From the NCBI RefSeq assembly GCF_036518555.1, contig NZ_DATDMY010000077.1:1-27853 (forward strand): a DNA stretch of 27,853 nucleotides. The letters run 5' to 3'. The position numbers were made by a program, and so were the translations under genes. A model generated the notes under the pieces. That model worked only from the letters and a program-made list of their open reading frames with translations, had not been told where the DNA came from and did no database searches. Shown piece after piece: positions 20,852-27,853 of this stretch; position 1 is the first letter of the stretch, and each line of letters begins with the position of its first letter. Source of the DNA: Dokdonella_A sp036518555 (lineage in GTDB: Bacteria; Pseudomonadota; Gammaproteobacteria; Xanthomonadales; Rhodanobacteraceae).

Positions 20852-22432
20852 ATGATGCTGGATGTCCGTACCACGATCATGGTTGCCGCCGTGCTGGCGT
20901 TCATCATCGGCGCCAGCCTGCGGTTCGTGATGCGCGACTACCCGCCGCGCATGTTGCCGAGCATGCGCCTGTGGGCGCTCGGCACATTGTCGTTGCCGAC
21001 CGCGTGGATGCTCTACGGTCTACGCGGCCAGATTGCCGATTTCCTGTCGATCGTGGTCGCGAACTCGCTGCTCGGCCTCGCATTCGCGCTGCAGGTCGAA
21101 GGCATCCGCGTCTTCGTCGGGCGCCCGCACAGTCGTGCGCTCGTCGTCGTGCCCGTCGCGGCGATCGCGACGCTCGAATGCGTGTTCACGTATGCGTTTC
21201 CGAGCATGCGCCTGCGGGGCGTCCTCGTATCCGCGATCATCGGCGCACAGCTCGCCTTGGCCGTCTGGGCGCTCGTGGTCGAGCACCGGATGCTACGGCG
21301 CAGCCGGATGCTGACCGCGGCCACCTTCGCCGGGATGTCGTGCACGCTCCTGCTGCGCGCCACGCTCGAGGTCGTCAGCGGATTCGACCTGCCGGGCCCG
21401 TTTGCACCGTCGTTCATGCAGAGCATGTCGTTCGCGCTGGGGGCGGCGTTTCCGATCGCGGGCACGCTCGGGTTCCTGCTCATGTGCAACGACCGGCTGA
21501 ACCGTTCGCTTGCGCGCAAGGAGGAGCACCTGCGTGCGATCACCGACAACCTGCCGATCGTCGTCGCGCACGTCGGCACGGACCGGCGATTCACGTTCGC
21601 CAATGCGTACCTCGCGCGCCTGCTCGGCGTGGAGTCGCGCTCGCTCGTCGGACGCCGCATGGCGGACGTGCTCGGGCCGCTCAACGAGGGGCTGCAGTCG
21701 CGCGTGGCCGCGGTACTGCGCGGCGAAACATCGACATTCCAGACGCAATGCGACGTCCGCGGCGAGCGACGCCATCTGGAAGCCTCCTACATTCCGGACT
21801 TCGACGCCGATCGCCGCGTGCGCGGCTTCTTCATTCTCATCGTCGACATCACGCGCCTCCATCTCGCCAAGCTGCGCCTGGCCCGAATGGCCGAATCCGA
21901 CGCCCTAACCGGGCTCGCCAACCGGAAGAAGTTCGGCGACTCGCTCGCCATCGCGCTGGCGCGCGCGGGTCGCAGCCAGGCGCTCGTCGGCGTGCTCTAT
22001 GTCGACGTCGATCGCTTCAAGCCGATCAACGACACGTACGGGCATGCGGTCGGCGACGCGATACTGCGCGAGTTCGCGCGCCGCCTGCGCGGCTGCGTGC
22101 GCGAAACCGATCTCGCCGCGCGCATTGGTGGCGACGAGTTCGCCGTGCTGGTGGAGGACGCCCCGTCCGTCGAGGCGCTGGAGGCCGTTGCGCAGAAGCT
22201 GCTGGACGCGCTCGACGGCGACTTCGTCGTCGGCGGGCTCGCGTTGAAGGTGCGAGCGAGCATCGGGATCGGCTTCGCGCGCGGGCGCGCCAAAGCCAAG
22301 GCGTTGCTGCGGATGGCCGACCGGGGGCTGTACGAGGCTAAGACGACGGGCAGTCACGGCTACCGCCTCGGGCCCTCGCCAGCGACCGCGGGTGCCCACG
22401 CGCGGCCAGTGTCGCGATCGCTCTGCGGCTAG
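20852..22432 (+). CDS. Membrane PAS-GGDEF diguanylate cyclase (paralogue 1, FNR-type promoter)
   Basis: 526 residues from the ATG at 20852. That start is supported by alignment with paralogue 2 (MMLDVR against MALDIR). The N-terminal 200 residues hold about seven membrane segments (TIMVAAVLAFIIGASLRFV, FLSIVVANSLLGLAFAL, LVVVPVAAIATLECVFTYA, VSAIIGAQLALAVWALV and others), probably a sensor. A short linker helix follows (NRSLARKEEHLRAITDN), then a PAS domain (about 228-345). The GGDEF domain begins SDALTGLANRKKF, with DVDRFKPINDTYGHAVGD, the active site GGDEF at 426-430 and the inhibitory I-site RETD at 417-420. All catalytic signatures are intact, so it should make c-di-GMP with product inhibition. 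Promoter P4 suggests control by oxygen. Its last bases overlap the converging transporter gene by four. Confidence 0.92.
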   Translation: MMLDVRTTIMVAAVLAFIIGASLRFVMRDYPPRMLPSMRLWALGTLSLPTAWMLYGLRGQIADFLSIVVANSLLGLAFALQVEGIRVFVGRPHSRALVVVPVAAIATLECVFTYAFPSMRLRGVLVSAIIGAQLALAVWALVVEHRMLRRSRMLTAATFAGMSCTLLLRATLEVVSGFDLPGPFAPSFMQSMSFALGAAFPIAGTLGFLLMCNDRLNRSLARKEEHLRAITDNLPIVVAHVGTDRRFTFANAYLARLLGVESRSLVGRRMADVLGPLNEGLQSRVAAVLRGETSTFQTQCDVRGERRHLEASYIPDFDADRRVRGFFILIVDITRLHLAKLRLARMAESDALTGLANRKKFGDSLAIALARAGRSQALVGVLYVDVDRFKPINDTYGHAVGDAILREFARRLRGCVRETDLAARIGGDEFAVLVEDAPSVEALEAVAQKLLDALDGDFVVGGLALKVRASIGIGFARGRAKAKALLRMADRGLYEAKTTGSHGYRLGPSPATAGAHARPVSRSLCG

Positions 22433-23739
22433 TCCGGCATCCACATCCGTACCGCGGCGGCGGCCATGATCGCAGTCGCGAGCCAGCCGAGCGCGACGAC
22501 GGGCCGGCTTGCGGTGTAGGCGCCCATGACCGTCTTGTTCGACGCGAGCAGGATGACGATCGCCATCAACGGCACCGCGATGACACCGTTGATCACCGCG
22601 CTCCAGAACAAAGCGCGCATCGGATCGATCGGCAGGAACTGGATCACGAGCCCGGCGCATACGCTGACCGCGATGATCGCGTAGAACGCGCGCGCGTCCT
22701 CCGCCTTCCGTTCCAGTCCCCACGTCCAGCCCATCGATTCGCACAGCGCGTACGCCGCAGAGCCCGCGAGCACCGGCACGCCGATCAGCCCTACGCCGAG
22801 GATGCCGAGCGAGAAGAGCACGAACGCGAAGCGGCCCGCGAGCGGCTGCAGTGCGCTCGCCGCCTGCGCCGCGGTGTCGATGTGCGTGACGCCAGCCGCG
22901 TGCAGCGTGACCGCGGTCGCGAGGATGATGAAGTACGCGGTGACGTTGGAGTAGAACATGCCGCTCCACGTGTCCCAGCGGATGCGGCGCAGTTCCTCGC
23001 CGGCCGCGGCGCCGTCGCGCACGAGCGCGTCCGACGTGCCGTCGCGGCGCAGGTCCTCGACTTCCTCCGAGGCCTGCCAGAAGAACAGATACGGGCTGAT
23101 CGTCGTGCCGAACAGTCCGACCACCATCGTCGCCGCGGCGGAATCGAGCGCGAGTCGCGGCCAGGCGGTCCTCGCGACGACCTCGCGCCACGGCACATGC
23201 ACGACGAACAGGACCGCCGCGTAGGCGAGCAGCGACAGCGTGAGCCATTTGAGGAACGAGACGTAGCGGTGGTACGGCACGAACACCTGCAACAGCACCG
23301 TCGCCACGACGAACACGGTGGTCATCGCATGGCGGTCGAGCCCGGTCACGAGCTCGGCGACTTCGCCCATCGCCGCGACGTCCGCGGCGATGTTGAGGAC
23401 GTTCGCGACCAGCAGCAGGACCACCGCGGCATGCAGGATCGGCGCGGGAAACGCGGCCTTGATGTTCGCGGCGAGGCCGCGCCCGGTCACGCGACCGATG
23501 CGCGCGCACATGCTCTGGATGGCGGCCATGAGCGGGAACGCGACGGGCATCGTCCAGAGCATCGCGAAGCCGAACTGCGCACCGGCCTGCGAGTAGGTCG
23601 CAATGCCGCTCGGATCGTCGTCGGCGACACCGGTGATGAGACCGGGGCCGACCCGCGACAGCGGATGCCGCTTGATGCGCGCCCACGCCGCGCGCAGCGT
23701 GCTCGGCGGTGCAGCGTGGCGATCGTCGCGTGGGGCCAT
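22429..23739 (-). CDS. NRAMP-family divalent-metal transporter with atypical metal-site motifs
   Basis: 436 residues from the ATG at 23739, with GGAGGA eight bases upstream. About eleven membrane segments are seen. Segment 1 carries GPGLITGVADDDPSGIATYS, where D42-P43-S44-G45 stands in place of the usual D-P-G-N. Segment 6 carries GLFGTTISPYLFFWQ, where S215-P216-Y217 replaces the usual M-P-H. The Asp and helix breaks stay, but the Asn, the metal-selecting Met and the His do not. NRAMP proteins normally import Mn2+ or Fe2+ with protons. Loss of the Met is known in relatives with other selectivity (NRAMP-related magnesium transporters, plant-type aluminium transporters). So the substrate should not be called Mn without test. 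No MntR, Fur or riboswitch sequence was seen upstream. Confidence 0.85.
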   Translation of the reverse strand: MAPRDDRHAAPPSTLRAAWARIKRHPLSRVGPGLITGVADDDPSGIATYSQAGAQFGFAMLWTMPVAFPLMAAIQSMCARIGRVTGRGLAANIKAAFPAPILHAAVVLLLVANVLNIAADVAAMGEVAELVTGLDRHAMTTVFVVATVLLQVFVPYHRYVSFLKWLTLSLLAYAAVLFVVHVPWREVVARTAWPRLALDSAAATMVVGLFGTTISPYLFFWQASEEVEDLRRDGTSDALVRDGAAAGEELRRIRWDTWSGMFYSNVTAYFIILATAVTLHAAGVTHIDTAAQAASALQPLAGRFAFVLFSLGILGVGLIGVPVLAGSAAYALCESMGWTWGLERKAEDARAFYAIIAVSVCAGLVIQFLPIDPMRALFWSAVINGVIAVPLMAIVILLASNKTVMGAYTASRPVVALGWLATAIMAAAAVRMWMPD

Positions 23740-23902
23740 CGGGCCGGTTCCTCCGCGCGCAACGATACGCCGATGCTGCGCACGCGCGCCATGCGGCATG
23801 CCTTCGAACCCGCGCGGCCGGCGGTGTCCCATGCGGCAAGCTCCGGCGGCTGCGCCGGATCGGACCACCGCTTCGTCCGGCGGACCGCGCGGGGCCGGCG
23901 AT

Positions 23903-25879
23903 TCAGTTCGGTGCGGCGGTCGTCGGCGCCGGCGCGCGGGCGGCATCGGTACGCATGAGGCCCTGGTTGAAGCGCTCGCTCGCGGTCTCGTAGTAGGCGA
24001 TCGCGTCGTCGATGAGTTCGGGGCGGGGCACGCCGAGCGGCGTCGCGTCGCCGCTGTCGTCGAACTTCGGCTGGCTCTGCGTCGCATGCTTCTTCGGCGC
24101 GAGCACCGTGAGCACGTCGCCGCGCAGGTAGCCGGCCTTCTGGTAGTTGCCGAGCAGTGCGCGTTCGCGTCCGGGCTCGAGCTTGAACAGGTCGTAGCCG
24201 TAGAACTGCGAGGTGTAGCTGAAATCGAGCAGGCCGAGCAGTGTGGGTGGAATGTCGATCTGCGCCATGAGCCGGTCGACCCGCGCGGGTTCGATGTGCT
24301 TGGGCGAGTAGATCAGCAGCGGGATGTGGTAGCGGTTCATCGGGATCGCGCTGCGGCCCCAGCTCGACGAGCAATGATCGGCGGTGATGACGAACACGGT
24401 GTCGTCGAACCACGGCTTGGTCGCCGCGCGCGCGAGGAAGTCGCCGAGCGCCCAGTCGGTGTACTTGACCGCGCCCGCGCGCCCGGCCTTGCCCGAAGGC
24501 AGGTCGATGCGGCCGGCGGGGTAGGTGAACGGCGGATGGTTCGACGTCGTCATGACGTGCTCGAAGAACGGCTGTCCGGCGGCGTGCGCGCGGTCGCCTT
24601 CGCGCAGCGCGAGCGTGAACAGGTCCTCGTCCGCGACGCCCCAGATGTTCGCATGGTGGACCTGGTCGCGCGGGATGTCCGAGCGGTCGACCGTGCGGTA
24701 GCCGCTGTGCGAGAAGAAGTAATTCATGTTGTCGAAGTAGCCGTAGCCACCGTAGACGAACATCGAATCGTAACCTTTGCCGCCGAACACGGAACCGAGC
24801 GAGAACAGGTTCTCGTTGTCGGGCCGCTTGACGATCGACTGCCCCGGCGTCGGCGGCACCGACAGCGAAAGCGCCTCGAGCCCGCGCACCGTGCGCGTGC
24901 CGCTCGCGTAGAGGTTCGTGAAGAACAGGCTCTTCGAAGCGAGCGCATCGAGGTTCGGCGTCACGCTCTTGGTGCCGCCGAACGCGGCGAGGTAGGTCGC
25001 GGAGAGGCTCTCGACGCTCACGAGGACGACGTTGAGGCGCTTCTCGGGCCCCGGATTGCGGATCTCGCGCGTGATGCTGCGCGGATCGTCGTCGACGAAC
25101 TCGGCCTCTGGGGTCTTCAGCAGCGCGCGCGTGCGTTCGAACGCGGTCGCGTCCGGCAGCGTGCGGTAGAAGCGCTGCCAGTCGAGTTCGTTGTTGCGGT
25201 AGGCCGAGAAGAACTCGTAGACGCCGTTGCCGGCGAGCTCGTTGACGAACTCGTTGGCGGTCGAATTCTTGTATTCGCCGTCGACGGCGTAGCTGACGAC
25301 GATCGTGAGCGCGAGCCATGCGCCGGTGACCACGCTGCGCTGGCGCAGGCTCGACGAATCCGGGCGCGGGCGCCATGCGCGGCGCGCGAGATAGACCGCG
25401 AGGCCCGCGACGATCGCGAGCGCGGCGAGCACCTTGCCGACCGGATACGACGCGCGGATGTTGCCGATGACCTCGCGCGAATAGACGAGGTAGTCCACCG
25501 CGATGAAGTTGAACCGGCTCGCGAACTCGTCCCAGAACAGCCACTCGGCTGCGGTCACGAACAGCAGCCCGTACACCATGGTCAGCAGCAGCAGGGCGAG
25601 CAGTGCGTGCAGCGGGCGGGATGCGAACAGGCGACGCGGCACGAGCCACAGGAACAGAACGAGCGGCCACGCCACGTAGACGAGCGTGACGAGGTCGTAG
25701 CCGAGGCCGACTGCGAACGCGTAGAGCCAGTAGAGCGGGTCGAGCGGCACGCCGGAGCCGGTCTTCACGAGCAGGGCGAGGCGGACGAGGAACTCGACGA
25801 CGAGGAACGTGCCCGCGAACCACGCCAGCGATGCGTAACGCGAGCGCAGCGCGCGAGGCGCCGGGGTAGGGGTCTGCAA
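23903..25879 (-). CDS. LTA-synthase-like membrane sulfatase/phosphotransferase
   Basis: 658 residues if begun at the TTG at 25879, which has GGAG seven bases upstream and directly precedes the first membrane region. The frame stays open to ATGs at 25981 and 26143 with no ribosome site. Five membrane segments come first: LAWFAGTFLVVEFLVRLALL, AVGLGYDLVTLVYVAWPLVLFLWL, LHALLALLLLTMVYGLLFV, VGKVLAALAIVAGLAVYL and SVVTGAWLALTIVVSYAV. An alkaline-phosphatase-fold domain follows: metal ligand E290 in VVLVSVESLSATY, nucleophile Thr in ASGTRTVRGLEAL (T330 most likely), HVMTTSNHPPF, and FVITADHCSSSWG as the second metal-ligand pair. Relatives are LtaS, OpgB and other phosphoglycerol or phosphoethanolamine transferases. 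In a Gram-negative it would act in the periplasm on glycans or lipids; the substrate is unknown. Confidence 0.87.
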   Translation of the reverse strand: MQTPTPAPRALRSRYASLAWFAGTFLVVEFLVRLALLVKTGSGVPLDPLYWLYAFAVGLGYDLVTLVYVAWPLVLFLWLVPRRLFASRPLHALLALLLLTMVYGLLFVTAAEWLFWDEFASRFNFIAVDYLVYSREVIGNIRASYPVGKVLAALAIVAGLAVYLARRAWRPRPDSSSLRQRSVVTGAWLALTIVVSYAVDGEYKNSTANEFVNELAGNGVYEFFSAYRNNELDWQRFYRTLPDATAFERTRALLKTPEAEFVDDDPRSITREIRNPGPEKRLNVVLVSVESLSATYLAAFGGTKSVTPNLDALASKSLFFTNLYASGTRTVRGLEALSLSVPPTPGQSIVKRPDNENLFSLGSVFGGKGYDSMFVYGGYGYFDNMNYFFSHSGYRTVDRSDIPRDQVHHANIWGVADEDLFTLALREGDRAHAAGQPFFEHVMTTSNHPPFTYPAGRIDLPSGKAGRAGAVKYTDWALGDFLARAATKPWFDDTVFVITADHCSSSWGRSAIPMNRYHIPLLIYSPKHIEPARVDRLMAQIDIPPTLLGLLDFSYTSQFYGYDLFKLEPGRERALLGNYQKAGYLRGDVLTVLAPKKHATQSQPKFDDSGDATPLGVPRPELIDDAIAYYETASERFNQGLMRTDAARAPAPTTAAPN

Positions 25880-26169
25880 GGTGGGGCTCCGGGGATCGGG
25901 GGCAGCGCGCGGGTCGATGCGTGGGGCAGGCTGCAGACCCCGCGCGATCGAGCGAAGTCCGCCGAGGGGCCGGTTGGCCATCGGACCACGGATCGATCCG
26001 CCAGTGTCGTGCGGTGCGCCTTTCGGGCGCGTTTCAGGGGCGCCGCCGGTCGGACGCGGATCGGTCGGGCGCCTGCCCCGCACCTGCGGAGTCGCTGCAA
26101 CCCCGGTCAGCCGGCGATCTGGACCGTACTGGCTGACAGGCATAGACTGCGATTCGCAGGGGGCCAGCC
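25880..26169. other. 290-base divergent intergenic region between sulfatase and second cyclase
   Basis: It contains a small GCGCC-TTTCG-GGCGC hairpin (26016-26030), and TAGACT (26144-26149) as a possible -10 for the cyclase at 26170. No TTGAT-N4-ATCAA palindrome is present, in contrast with the region in front of the first cyclase. If the sulfatase starts at one of its far upstream ATGs, much of this region would be coding. Confidence 0.5.
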
Positions 26170-27759
26170 ATGGCGTTGGACATCCGATCGACGATCGTGA
26201 TCGCGGCGATGCTCGCGCTGATCATCGGCGTCAGCCTGCGTTACGTCCTGCACGACTACCCGGCACCGCTGCGCGGAAGCCTCCGTCTCTGGACGACCGG
26301 CATCCTGCTGCTGCCGATCGGCTGGATGCTGTATGCGATGCGCGACGCGATCCCGGACCTGCTGTCGATCGTCGTCGCCAATGGATTGCTCGGTCTCGCG
26401 TTCGGCCGGCTCGTCGAGGCGGTGCGCGACTTCGTCGGCCTGCCGCGGCGTCGCCTGCTGCTGTTCGTCCCGGTTGCCGCGATCGTCGGTTGCGAAACCT
26501 ACTTCACGTACGTCGAACCGAGCCTGCGCCTGCGTGGAGCGACCGTCTCGGCGATCATCGGCCTGCAGCTCGCGCCGGCGGTGTGGGCGCTCGTCGCGCG
26601 GCACGAGCGCGTGCGCAGCCGATTGCTCACGCTGGTCGCGTTCAGCGCGTTGTCGATCGCCCTGCTGCTGCGTGGCGGCCGCACGTTGCTGCCGGGATTC
26701 GAGCTGCCCGGACCGTTCGCGCCGGGAGCCATGCAGAGCGTCGCGTTCGCGATCGGCGCGACGTTCCCGATGGCGGCGACGCTCGGCTTCCTGCTCATGT
26801 GCAACGCTCGCCTGACGCGCTCGCTCGCGCGGAACGAGCAGCACCTGCGCGCCATCGCGGACAACGTGCCCGCGGTCGTCGCCTACCTGGACACGGACGA
26901 ACGCTTCACGTTCGCGAATTCCTACTTCGCGCGACTGCTCGACGTCGACCCGCAGTGGATCGTCGGCCGGCAGCTGTCGGACGTGGTCGGACGTGCGTTC
27001 TGCGATGCGCTGAAGGCGCATATGGCCGTCGCGCGCCAAGGCGAGGCGGTCACGTTCGAGACCGAGTGCGACTTCCGCGGCGAGCACCGCTACTTCGAGG
27101 CGGCCTGCGTGCCCGACCTCGACGCGCGACGCTGCGTGCGCGGGTTCTTCGTGCTGATCTTCGAGGTGTCGCGGCTGCAGCGGGCCAAGCAGCAGCTCGT
27201 GCACCTCGCCGAATCCGATGCCCTGACCGGACTCGCCAATCGCACGAAGTTCCGCGAGGCGCTCGCCGCCGCGCTCGCGCGCGCCGGACGCGGTGCGGGT
27301 ACGGTCGGCGTGCTCTACCTCGACGTCGACCGCTTCAAGGCGATCAACGACACCTACGGCCACGCGGTCGGCGACGCGGTGCTCGCCGAGTTCGCGCGCC
27401 GCCTGCAGGCGGAGCTGCGCGCCGGGGACCTCGCCGCGCGCATGGGCGGCGACGAGTTCGCGATCCTCGTCGAGGACGTCGCGTCGCTCGACGCGCTCGA
27501 GGCGATCGCCGCGAAGCTCGTGGCCGCGTTCGAACGCGACATCGTCGTCGATCCGCTGTCGCTCACCGTCGGCACGAGCATCGGCATCGCGCTGTCGCGC
27601 GGCGAGGTCGACGCCGATGCGCTCCTGCGCGAAGCCGATGCCGGGCTCTACGAGGCCAAGCAGGCCGGACGCAACACCTATCGCGTCGGCGCGCGACCGC
27701 GCGCACCGGGCGCGCCCCCGGCGCCGATCCCGTTCCGTTCCGGCCGCGGTCGCGCGTGA
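26170..27759 (+). CDS. Membrane PAS-GGDEF diguanylate cyclase (paralogue 2)
   Basis: 529 residues; the ATG at 26170 has CAGGGGGCC just upstream. The layout is as in paralogue 1: about seven membrane segments in the first 200 residues, linker RSLARNEQHLRAIADN, a PAS domain, then a GGDEF domain. GGDEF is at 426-430 and the I-site RAGD at 417-420, the same numbers as in paralogue 1. The two proteins align without gaps through at least the first 78 residues, and the DNA is visibly similar (both contain the 14-base CTGCTCATGTGCAA). SDALTGLAN, DVDRFKAINDTYGHAVGD and LYEAKQAGRNTYR show a complete catalytic domain. It should make c-di-GMP. It differs from paralogue 1 by the absence of an FNR-type promoter and by a short Pro/Ala-rich tail. 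Confidence 0.92.
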   Translation: MALDIRSTIVIAAMLALIIGVSLRYVLHDYPAPLRGSLRLWTTGILLLPIGWMLYAMRDAIPDLLSIVVANGLLGLAFGRLVEAVRDFVGLPRRRLLLFVPVAAIVGCETYFTYVEPSLRLRGATVSAIIGLQLAPAVWALVARHERVRSRLLTLVAFSALSIALLLRGGRTLLPGFELPGPFAPGAMQSVAFAIGATFPMAATLGFLLMCNARLTRSLARNEQHLRAIADNVPAVVAYLDTDERFTFANSYFARLLDVDPQWIVGRQLSDVVGRAFCDALKAHMAVARQGEAVTFETECDFRGEHRYFEAACVPDLDARRCVRGFFVLIFEVSRLQRAKQQLVHLAESDALTGLANRTKFREALAAALARAGRGAGTVGVLYLDVDRFKAINDTYGHAVGDAVLAEFARRLQAELRAGDLAARMGGDEFAILVEDVASLDALEAIAAKLVAAFERDIVVDPLSLTVGTSIGIALSRGEVDADALLREADAGLYEAKQAGRNTYRVGARPRAPGAPPAPIPFRSGRGRA

Positions 27760-27853
27760 GACCGTTGGCGGCGGACGCTGCCCTCACCTGCGCGGTCCGG
27801 GGTGAAGCGGGCCGTGCGCGTCGCAGCGGCGTCGGCAAGTGACCTCGTCACCG

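Noticed and set aside
26016..26030. GCGCC-TTTCG-GGCGC hairpin followed by GTTTC
   Set aside because: It lies between two divergent genes where no transcript should end, and the stem is only five base pairs.
27760..27853. Possible start of another gene at the right edge
   Set aside because: No ribosome site and no recognisable protein in the 94 bases left.

Overview
The window is GC-rich, tightly packed chromosomal DNA. It looks like a gammaproteobacterium of the Xanthomonadales/Lysobacterales, probably Rhodanobacteraceae (Dokdonella-like). The grounds are codon use, the family mix, REP-like 'GGATTCCCG...CGGGGATGAC' elements and, above all, secreted proteins carrying a short terminal motif of the form [IVL]F-x-x-[GT]-F-[DE]. 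That placement is inferred, not proven. I saw no rRNA, tRNA, CRISPR array, insertion sequence or phage module.

Left part (1-9118): the 3' end of a secreted protein; a single-domain response regulator; a pyridoxamine-phosphate-oxidase-like protein; then a run of exported proteins. These are a parallel beta-helix protein, a one-heme beta-propeller protein, a pectinacetylesterase/Notum-like hydrolase, a degenerate metzincin-like protein and a thioredoxin-fold protein. Next comes a noncoding stretch with REP-like and hairpin elements. Five of these exported proteins carry the FxxGF[DE]-type motif: three at the extreme C-terminus and two just after the signal peptide.

Middle part (9119-14055): a block of small minus-strand genes (SnoaL/NTF2-like, glutathione S-transferase, VOC/PhnB-like, DUF2200) and a phospholipase-D/cardiolipin-synthase-like enzyme, then a plus-strand DUF2238 membrane protein.

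Right part (14089-27759): a large DUF5650-type repeat protein, a DUF883-like membrane-anchored protein, a secreted HExxH metallopeptidase, a nine-heme c-type cytochrome, two paralogous membrane PAS-GGDEF diguanylate cyclases, an atypical NRAMP-family transporter and an LTA-synthase-like sulfatase.

Two patterns tie the window together. (1) Seven exported proteins of unrelated fold share the terminal motif (consensus close to IFADGFD), which suggests a common sorting, maturation or anchoring step. (2) Four FNR/Anr-type palindromes (TTGAT-N4-ATCAA class) lie in 4.4 kb. Each sits 28.5-29.5 nt from the start of a -10-like hexamer, in class II promoter geometry, upstream of the repeat protein, the DUF883-like protein, the nine-heme cytochrome and one diguanylate cyclase. 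This points to an oxygen-responsive regulon joining extracellular heme proteins with c-di-GMP signalling. In three of the four cases the box overlaps the upstream-most ATG of the reading frame, so the true starts lie downstream.
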